Assembly (NCBI GenBank): GCA_902826815.1
Contig: CADEGF010000006.1
Coordinates: 74,070 to 138,069, forward strand
Direction: 5' to 3'
From: an uncultured Mycobacteriaceae bacterium
Lineage (GTDB): Bacteria > Actinomycetota > Actinomycetes > Mycobacteriales > Mycobacteriaceae
DNA: 64,000 nt
Within the stretch, counting starts at the first letter, position 1. Every line of letters begins with the position of its first letter. A model generated the notes under the pieces. The model was not told where the DNA came from. It did no database searches and was given only the letters and a program-made list of their open reading frames with translations. Shown piece by piece: positions 50,602 through 57,010 of this stretch. The position numbers were made by a program, and so were the translations under genes.

Positions 50602-50615
50602 GGCAAACGTTTGCA
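50602..50615. promoter_or_regulatory. LacI-type operator site 10
   Basis: GGCAAACGTTTGCA contains the perfect 12-base palindrome GCAAACGTTTGC, 40 bases upstream of the nitrilase ATG. It is the right-hand end of the regulon. Confidence 0.75.
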
Positions 50616-50723
50616 AGGCGCCGGATTGTCAAACCGTACGCGCGGACGAAGCTCGGGGTCAAGGGTCGACCCCGGACAGCCGGCACTGCGTCCCGAATAT
50701 GCTGTGCGACAATACATCCCGCG

Positions 50724-51965
50724 TCAAATCAGCATCGCCAATGGATTCTCGATGCGACGGACGAAAGCAGACATCCAAGCAGCGGCGACCGTACCGTCGA
50801 TGACCCGATGGTCGGCCGAAAGGGTGACCGTCATGACGGTGCCCACCGTTAGTTCGCCGTCTTCGACAACGGGCCGCTGGACGGCGCCGCCGACAGCCAG
50901 CATGCCGGACTGTGGCGGGTTGAGAATCGCGGAAAACGCTGTGACGCCGAACATCCCGAGGTTGGACACCGCGAAGCTGCCGCCCTCCAACTCGTGCTGC
51001 CGTAGTCGCCCGTCCCTGCCCCGCTGCGCGAGGTCGGCGGCTTGAGCAGCGAGCACGGACAGCGGTGTGGCGTCCACACCTCGCAGCACCGGTGTGAGCA
51101 GACCGCCGTCCACCGCCACAGCCATCGCGATATCGGCACGGTCGTAGCGGCGGATGGACTCGCCGTTCCAGATCGCGTTGGCGTCGGGTACGTCGATCAG
51201 AGCACCGGCCACCGCTTTCAGGACGAAGTCGTTGAGCGACACTTTGCCCGCGGCGACCGCGTTGACGTTGCGCCGCAACGCGATCAGGTCGTCGACCCGG
51301 CAGTCCGCGCTGAGATAGAAGTGCGGCACCGTCGTCTTGCTCTCGGTGAGGCGGCGCGCGATGGCCTTACGCATTCCAGTCAGCGGGATATCAATGAAAC
51401 CTGTTGCCGGTTCCCTTGATTCGGTGGCCGGCGCGGGTGTGTGCTCAGTCTGCGGAACGCTGACGGGTTCCGCGGATGACAGCCGATCCAGATCACGCCG
51501 CACGATGCGCCCGGCGGGGCCGGTGCCGTTGACGGTCTCCAGCTCGATCCCCCGTTCCCGCGCGATCCTTCGGACCAGTGGGGTGGCGAACAGTCGCCGC
51601 CCGTTGGCCGCGGTGACCGGTTCGGCGGCACTCACGGCCGCGAGATCGGCCGGCGGTGCGGCCGAAACGGCGACATCGTCTCGAACGGCGGAATCAACGG
51701 CGGAATCGATGTCGGCCTCGGTTTCCCCTGGCGCCAGCACCACCGCGATCGGCTCGCCGACCGCAATCGCCGCACCCGGTGCCACGATCAGCCTTGCCAC
51801 GGTCCCTGCCACCTCGGCGAGGTATTCGACGACAGCCTTCTCGGTTTCGATCTCGGCGAGCGGATCACCGACGGCGACCTGCTGCCCTTCGGAAACGAGC
51901 CAAGATGCGATCACACCCTCGCCCGCGTTGGCAAGCACCTCTGGCATCCGCACGACGGTGGGCAT
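50724..51965 (-). CDS. 2-oxoacid dehydrogenase E2 (dihydrolipoamide acyltransferase)
   Basis: Acyltransferase of 413 residues. A lipoyl domain (1-80) has the lipoylated Lys in EIETEKAVVEYLAEV; a peripheral E1/E3-binding domain (about 125-160, FATPLVRRIARERGIELETV) follows; the catalytic domain (about 190-413) ends with the His-Asp pair in SADHRVIDGTVAAAWM. It transfers the acyl group from E1 to CoA. The ATG at 51965 overlaps the E1 stop by one base (TGATG). No E3 gene is next to it, so a housekeeping lipoamide dehydrogenase must serve. The acyl group cannot be told from sequence. Confidence 0.88.
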   Translation of the reverse strand: MPTVVRMPEVLANAGEGVIASWLVSEGQQVAVGDPLAEIETEKAVVEYLAEVAGTVARLIVAPGAAIAVGEPIAVVLAPGETEADIDSAVDSAVRDDVAVSAAPPADLAAVSAAEPVTAANGRRLFATPLVRRIARERGIELETVNGTGPAGRIVRRDLDRLSSAEPVSVPQTEHTPAPATESREPATGFIDIPLTGMRKAIARRLTESKTTVPHFYLSADCRVDDLIALRRNVNAVAAGKVSLNDFVLKAVAGALIDVPDANAIWNGESIRRYDRADIAMAVAVDGGLLTPVLRGVDATPLSVLAAQAADLAQRGRDGRLRQHELEGGSFAVSNLGMFGVTAFSAILNPPQSGMLAVGGAVQRPVVEDGELTVGTVMTVTLSADHRVIDGTVAAAWMSAFVRRIENPLAMLI

Positions 51966-54181
51966 CAGCGCACATCCCCCGTCGCTTCGCTCGCCAAACG
52001 TTGCCCCATTCCTATCCGGATCTTCTCCAGACCGGCAACGACGTCGTCGACGCCGGCGATCGCCGCGCGTTCGAGCACCTTGGAGATGCTCGGCGACGCC
52101 TCACCACCGGAGACTCGTTCGACAGGCTGGTCGAGCCAGTCGAAGAGCCTGCGACCAATCTCATCGGAGAGCCAGCCACCGTAGGAGACGCCGCGGGCAC
52201 CCTGCTCAACTATCAGCACTGCGTTGGTTTTTCGCACGCTGGCGGTGATGGTGTCCCAGTCGATCGACGCGCGGTCCAACCAGCGCAGGTCGATCAGTTC
52301 GGCGTCGACGTCGGTCTGTTCGATCGCCTTCAGGCTCTGCCCAACCATCGACAGGTAGCTGATCACGGTGACCTCGGAGCCGACCCGCCGAATCGCGGCG
52401 CGGCCCGGCGGGATGACATAGTCGAGATCGCCATCGGGAACTGTGTCGGCCACACCGTATAGGTCAACGTGCTCGATCACGAGCACTGGATCATGAAGAG
52501 CCAAAGCGGCATTCATCACTCCGACGTAATCGGCAGCGGTTGACGGCGCGGCGATCCGCCATCCCGGGCTTGTCGCGAAGATGCCTGCAGGGTCCATCAG
52601 GTGCTGCGAACCGTATCCGGAGCCCATTGCCACCTTCGTCCGCAACACCAACGGCACCGGGTTGTCACCGCCGAACATGTGCCGTGCTTTGCCGATCTGG
52701 TTGAAGACCTGATCGGCGGCCACCCACATGAAGTCCGGATACATGAACTCGACCACCGGACGGAACCGGCCGTCGAGTGCCAGTCCACCGCCGATCCCGG
52801 TGAAGGCGTTCTCGCTGATAGGAGTTCCCACCAACCGGTTCTCGCCGTACTTGGCGAGCCCCTTGGTGGCGCCGTTGGTGCCGCCGCCAAGACGGTGCAC
52901 ATCTTCACCGAAAACCACAATGCGATCGTCGGTAGCCATCCGGCGGTCCATCACGGCGGAGACCGCCTCGACGAATTTCACTGAGCGCCAAGGACCCTGG
53001 TGCTCTGTCGGTTCCAGGGTGGGCAGTGTTGTGAGCTCGCTCGCGTCACCGCGCACCCCGACGTCGACAAAGGAAGGATCGGGCCACAGCTGCGGCTGGA
53101 TGCGACGCTTGCCCGCCTTGTCGGGGTCCGCCTCCACCAACTCCGCAAGGACGGCCGCCATCGCGTCCTGCGCCTGCCTGCGCACCGACGCCACTCGGGT
53201 CTCGTCGATCAGGCCGAGCGCGATCATCTCGCTCGCGACCCGGTCCAGTGGGTCGCGGGTGCGCCAGTGCGCTTCTTCGTCCTTGTCGCGGTATCCGAAG
53301 GCGCTGCCCGGGTATGGCCCGTTCTGGTGGAAGTACCGATACACCTCGGCCTCGATGACGGCAGGCCCCGCGCCGCTGCGCATCCGTTCGGCCGCTCGCT
53401 CGGTCGCCAGGTGGACGGCCAGCGGGTCCATCCCGTCGACGCGCCAACCAGGTATGCCGAACCCTTGGCCGCGCACCGACAACCGGGTATCCGCGGTGAT
53501 CTCTTCAACTCGGGTGGCCACCGCATACAGGTTGTTCTCGATGAAGAAGCAGAACGGCAGTTTCCATGCCGCAGCGAGGTTCATCGTCTCGAGCACCGAG
53601 CCGATCTGGCTGGCCCCGTCGCCGAAGTAGCTGATTGTGAGGTCGGTGGTATTGCTGTGCTTCTGGGCCCACGCATTCCCCGCACCCATCGGCACACCGC
53701 CGCCGACGATCGCGTTGGTGCCCAACGCGCCAGCCTCGAACCATTGCAGGTGCATGGATCCGCCGCGCCCCCGGCAGAAGCCCTGAGCCAGGCCGAGGAT
53801 CTCGGCAAGGGCCCGCTGCAGCACCCGCTGGATCTTGGGTGTCACCACCGAGCCCGGGTCGATGACACCACCCGAGACGTGCGTCAACGCCTTGGCAAGA
53901 AACTGGTGATGCCCGCGGTGGCTTCCGTTGACGGCATCTGTGGAGCGCAGGCCGACGATGGAGCCAACCGCGCCGCCTTCCTGCCCGATGCTCGAATGCG
54001 CGGGCCCGTGCACAAGACCTTCGCCTGCCAGCTCGAGCACCGTTTCTTCGAACGCGCGAATGAGGTGCAGTTCGGCGAGCATGGTGGCAAGAAGTTGCGG
54101 GGAAGCGGCTCTCCAATCGGCCTCCGTGGTCGACAGTTCGATCCAGTCGGACCCGGTTTCGAGGTGTTGTTCGCGTGGCAT
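51965..54181 (-). CDS. 2-oxoacid dehydrogenase E1, fused alpha and beta subunits
   Basis: TPP-dependent dehydrogenase of about 738 residues combining both E1 chains. The alpha half (about 1-370) has HRGHHQFLAKAL, FCRGRGGSMHL and the TPP motif SYFGDGASQIGS...ENNLYAV; the beta half (about 385-735) has FGEDVHRLGGGTNGATKGL, GTPISENAFTGIGGGLAL and LVIEHVDLYG. Such fusions occur among branched-chain and acetoin-type dehydrogenases. I took the ATG at 54181 (GGAG 9 bases before); ATGs at 54190 and 54196 are also in frame. Coupled to E2. Divergent from the glyoxalase-like gene, with two ATTGGATCCA sites between. Confidence 0.83.
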   Translation of the reverse strand: MPREQHLETGSDWIELSTTEADWRAASPQLLATMLAELHLIRAFEETVLELAGEGLVHGPAHSSIGQEGGAVGSIVGLRSTDAVNGSHRGHHQFLAKALTHVSGGVIDPGSVVTPKIQRVLQRALAEILGLAQGFCRGRGGSMHLQWFEAGALGTNAIVGGGVPMGAGNAWAQKHSNTTDLTISYFGDGASQIGSVLETMNLAAAWKLPFCFFIENNLYAVATRVEEITADTRLSVRGQGFGIPGWRVDGMDPLAVHLATERAAERMRSGAGPAVIEAEVYRYFHQNGPYPGSAFGYRDKDEEAHWRTRDPLDRVASEMIALGLIDETRVASVRRQAQDAMAAVLAELVEADPDKAGKRRIQPQLWPDPSFVDVGVRGDASELTTLPTLEPTEHQGPWRSVKFVEAVSAVMDRRMATDDRIVVFGEDVHRLGGGTNGATKGLAKYGENRLVGTPISENAFTGIGGGLALDGRFRPVVEFMYPDFMWVAADQVFNQIGKARHMFGGDNPVPLVLRTKVAMGSGYGSQHLMDPAGIFATSPGWRIAAPSTAADYVGVMNAALALHDPVLVIEHVDLYGVADTVPDGDLDYVIPPGRAAIRRVGSEVTVISYLSMVGQSLKAIEQTDVDAELIDLRWLDRASIDWDTITASVRKTNAVLIVEQGARGVSYGGWLSDEIGRRLFDWLDQPVERVSGGEASPSISKVLERAAIAGVDDVVAGLEKIRIGMGQRLASEATGDVR

Positions 54182-54212
54182 GTCCCTCATCTCCATGACC
54201 GCAGGTAGCCCG

Positions 54213-54224
54213 ATTGGATCCACT
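54213..54224. promoter_or_regulatory. GntR-2 candidate operator, E1/E2 side
   Basis: ATTGGATCCACT contains the perfect palindrome TGGATCCA. It lies 32 bases upstream of the E1 start codon. A second copy, ATTGGATCCATT, is 63 bases away (six helical turns) on the glyoxalase side, and an FCD-type GntR gene lies within 600 bases. Confidence 0.55.
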
Positions 54225-54275
54225 TTAGGCAGATCACGTCGAGAAATCTAGGCCGCTAGCGGCTAATGTGGCAGT

Positions 54276-54287
54276 ATTGGATCCATT
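54276..54287. promoter_or_regulatory. GntR-2 candidate operator, glyoxalase/SSADH side
   Basis: ATTGGATCCATT has the same core as the site at 54213 and ends just before the Shine-Dalgarno (AGGAGGG) of the gene at 54299. A repressor bound here would block transcription start. Confidence 0.55.
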
Positions 54288-54298
54288 CAGGAGGGCAG

Positions 54299-54823
54299 AT
54301 GGGGTTACCGGGATTGGTCGGCACGGATCACATCGGGTTCACCGTGCCCGACCTGGAAGAGGCCCACGACTTCTTCGTTCGGGTGCTCGGCTGTACACAC
54401 GTCTACACACTCGGGCCCTTCCAACACGACGATGACTGGATGCGTGAGCACCTCAATGTCCACCCGCGCACCGTCATGCGGGAACTGCGCTTCTACCGGT
54501 GTGGCACCGGGGCGAATTTCGAGGTGTTCTCCTACGAGCCCGCCGACGGCCAAGCGCCCATCCCCCGCAACAGCGATATCGGCGGCCATCACCTGGCGTT
54601 CTACGTCGATGACATGGACGAGGCCGTGGATTACCTTCGCGCCGAGGGCATTCGGGTGCTTGGTGACCCGACGGCCAGTCGCAACGCCAGCGAGGGTCAG
54701 CGATGGGTGTACTTTCTCAGCCCATGGGGCATGCAGTTCGAGCTGGTGAGCTTCCCCCACGGCAAAGCGTACGAAAAGGATGCCGAGGTGCTGTTGTGGA
54801 ACCCCAACGACCCGGCGCAGTGA
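54299..54823 (+). CDS. VOC-family (glyoxalase I-like) metalloprotein
   Basis: Vicinal oxygen chelate protein of 174 residues with two beta-alpha-beta-beta-beta modules. Likely metal ligands are His in GTDHIGFTVPDLE, Glu in NFEVFSY, His in GGHHLAFYVDD and Glu in GMQFELVSF. Members are glyoxalases, extradiol dioxygenases or epimerases. ATG at 54299 with AGGAGGG 5 bases before. First gene of the operon with the GntR regulator and SSADH, and divergent from the oxoacid dehydrogenase, so perhaps it acts on the same carbon skeleton, for example as an acyl-CoA epimerase or lactoylglutathione-type lyase. Confidence 0.82.
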   Translation: MGLPGLVGTDHIGFTVPDLEEAHDFFVRVLGCTHVYTLGPFQHDDDWMREHLNVHPRTVMRELRFYRCGTGANFEVFSYEPADGQAPIPRNSDIGGHHLAFYVDDMDEAVDYLRAEGIRVLGDPTASRNASEGQRWVYFLSPWGMQFELVSFPHGKAYEKDAEVLLWNPNDPAQ

Positions 54824-54848
54824 AGCCGTAACGGGGATCGGAGGCAGC

Positions 54849-55514
54849 ATGGCGCAACCCCAGGTGCGTGACGGCGTCACCGGCTCACGGGTTGCCGACG
54901 AACTGCGCGAGGCGATCCTGCGCGGTGCCTATCCACCCGGCACTCGTCTGCGCCAGGAGGAACTCGCCACCCAGTACGGCGCCAGCCGCGTGCCGATACG
55001 CGAGGCATTGCGGATGCTGGAAGCCGAAGGCCTCATCACCACGGTCGCCAATGCAGGCGCGTGGATCGCCATGCTGAGTCTCGAAGAGTGCGCCGAGCTG
55101 TATCAGGTGCGAGAGCGCATCGAGCCACTTCTGTTGCGCTACAGCCTGCCCCATCTGACGGCGGCCGAGGTGGACCGCCTCGGCGAGCTCGCCGAGGAGA
55201 TGCGCAACACCCGCGACATCGAGCGGTTCCTGGAATTGGATCGTGAGTTCCATCTCGGCAGCTATCACGGCGCCGAGACGACGTTTCTCGGCGCTACCAT
55301 CGCACGGCTGTGGAACAACACCCAGCACTATCGCCGCGCCTTCACCCGCCTGCTTGACGTCGAGAGCAACCGGATTGTGCACGATGAACACCACATGCTC
55401 GTGGCGGCGATTCGCGAGAACGACCCCGACGAGGCGGAGCGCGTGCTGTTCGGCCACATCCGCCGTACCCGGTTGCAGCTCGCGCGTCATCCCGAGGTCT
55501 TCCCCAGCCAGTGA
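54849..55514 (+). CDS. GntR-family regulator, FCD subfamily (GntR-2)
   Basis: Regulator of 221 residues. The winged HTH (about 10-75) has SRVADELREAILRGAYPPGTRL and ASRVPIREALRMLEAEGLI; the all-helical FCD domain (about 85-215) carries metal-binding candidates in DREFHLGSYH and VHDEHHMLVAAI. ATG at 54849, 25 bases after the VOC gene. It probably represses this operon and the divergent E1/E2 operon through the TGGATCCA sites; the effector would be an organic acid. Confidence 0.88.
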   Translation: MAQPQVRDGVTGSRVADELREAILRGAYPPGTRLRQEELATQYGASRVPIREALRMLEAEGLITTVANAGAWIAMLSLEECAELYQVRERIEPLLLRYSLPHLTAAEVDRLGELAEEMRNTRDIERFLELDREFHLGSYHGAETTFLGATIARLWNNTQHYRRAFTRLLDVESNRIVHDEHHMLVAAIRENDPDEAERVLFGHIRRTRLQLARHPEVFPSQ

Positions 55515-55554
55515 AACCGTTGATCGAATCGAACCGCACGACGAAGGAACACGA

Positions 55555-56931
55555 ATGGCAATCGCAACCGTCAACCCCACCACCGGCGAGACCGTCAAGA
55601 GCTTCGAACCCCACGACGATGCCGAAGTGCAACGCCGTATCGCAGAGGCTGCTGATGCCGCTGCGACGTTGCGTGACACCACATTTGCGCAACGCGCCGA
55701 GTGGATGAACGCGACCGCGGACATCATCGAAGCCGATGTCGAGCAGGCCGCCCGGATGCTCACCCTCGAAATGGGCAAGCCGGTCGGCCAGGCCCGCGCC
55801 GAAGTCCTCAAGTGTGCGAAGAACATGCGGTTCTACGCCGAGCACGCGGAGTCCTTCCTCGCCGACGAGCCGCTCGCGGACCCGTCCACTGTGTCGGCGT
55901 CGCAGGCATGGACGGTGTGGCAGCCACTCGGCGTGGTGCTTGCTGTCATGCCGTGGAATTACCCTCTGTGGCAGGTCATTCGGTTCGCGGCGCCGGCCCT
56001 GATGGCAGGCAACACCGGACTGCTCAAGCACGCGTCCAACGTTCCGCAGTCTGCGCTGTACCTCGACGGCCTGTTCGAAAAGGGCGGCTTCCCTGCCGGG
56101 TCGTTCCGCACGCTGCTGATCGGTTCGGCGGAGGTGGCCGCCGTCATCGAGGACAACAGCGTCAAGGCCGTCACCCTGACCGGCTCGGAACCGGCGGGCC
56201 GCTCCGTCGCCTCGACCGCGGGCGGGCAGGTCAAGAAGGCTGTCCTGGAACTCGGCGGCTCCGACCCCTTCATCGTGCTGCCCAGCGCTGACCTCGATGC
56301 CGCTGCCACCACCGCAGTCAAGGCCAGGATCTCGAACAACGGCCAATCCTGTATCGCCGGAAAGCGTTTCATCGTGCACACCGATATCTACGACGAGTTC
56401 TCCGCCCTTTTCGTCGCCAAGATGAACGCCCTTGTCGTCGGCGACCCGATGGACGACGCCACCGATGTCGGACCGCTGGCCACCGCATCCGGGCGCGACG
56501 ACCTCGCCGAGCTGGTCGATGATGCCGTCGCCAAGGGCGCCCAGGTACTCACCGGCGGCGGCGCTCCCGCCGGGCCCGGCTGGTTCTACTCCCCGACGGT
56601 GCTGGCCGGACTCACCGACGATATGCGAATCGTGATGGAGGAGGCGTTCGGACCGGTCGCCTCGGTGTACCGCGTCGCCGATCGCGACGAGGCTGCTCGG
56701 GTGGCGAACCAGACCACCTTCGGTCTGAGCTCCGCGGTTTGGAGCAACGACGTGGCCGAACAGGACTGGTTCATCCGTCATCTCGACGCGGGAGCAGTCT
56801 TCCTGAACGGTATGACTGTGTCGTATCCGGAGTTGCCGTTCGGCGGAGTCAAGGACTCCGGCTACGGCCGCGAGCTTGCCGCCGCGGGCATCCGTGAGTT
56901 CTGCAACCTCAAAACGGTCTGGAAGGCCTGA
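55555..56931 (+). CDS. NAD(P)-dependent succinate-semialdehyde dehydrogenase-like aldehyde dehydrogenase
   Basis: Aldehyde dehydrogenase of 458 residues, very similar in layout to mycobacterial GabD1. It has MAIATVNPTTGETVKSFEP, cofactor-binding MPWNYPLWQVIR, LTGSEPAGRSVA, the general-base Glu in LELGGSDPF and the nucleophile Cys in NGQSCIAGKRF, ending in VSYPELPFGGVKDSGYGREL. It oxidises a semialdehyde to the acid. ATG at 55555 with GAAGGA upstream. Follows GntR-2 in the same operon; the palindrome of family I lies just after it. Confidence 0.88.
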   Translation: MAIATVNPTTGETVKSFEPHDDAEVQRRIAEAADAAATLRDTTFAQRAEWMNATADIIEADVEQAARMLTLEMGKPVGQARAEVLKCAKNMRFYAEHAESFLADEPLADPSTVSASQAWTVWQPLGVVLAVMPWNYPLWQVIRFAAPALMAGNTGLLKHASNVPQSALYLDGLFEKGGFPAGSFRTLLIGSAEVAAVIEDNSVKAVTLTGSEPAGRSVASTAGGQVKKAVLELGGSDPFIVLPSADLDAAATTAVKARISNNGQSCIAGKRFIVHTDIYDEFSALFVAKMNALVVGDPMDDATDVGPLATASGRDDLAELVDDAVAKGAQVLTGGGAPAGPGWFYSPTVLAGLTDDMRIVMEEAFGPVASVYRVADRDEAARVANQTTFGLSSAVWSNDVAEQDWFIRHLDAGAVFLNGMTVSYPELPFGGVKDSGYGRELAAAGIREFCNLKTVWKA

Positions 56932-56938
56932 GTTTTCC

Positions 56939-57004
56939 TCCGCGAGCAGGCGCGAAATCCCCCAATTGACCGCGAAAATGGGGGCTTTCGCGTCTGCTCG
57001 CGGA
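56939..57004. repeat. long palindrome at a convergent junction (family I, inverted copy)
   Basis: Arms at 56939-56964 and 56979-57004 pair over 26 bases with two mismatches (core GCGAGCAGNCGCGAAA and CCCCCA). Its reverse complement lines up with the element at 3470-3535, including the loop ATTTTCGCGGT. It lies between the SSADH gene (ending 56931, plus) and the FAD/Fe-S oxidase gene (ending 57011, minus), consistent with a bidirectional terminator. Confidence 0.75.
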
Positions 57005-57010
57005 CACTAA

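Noticed and set aside
27147..50615. Ten similar 14-mers taken as a repeat family or CRISPR remnant
   Set aside because: Spacing is irregular, nearly all lie just upstream of start codons and each is palindromic around CG; they fit operators for the LacI gene in their midst.
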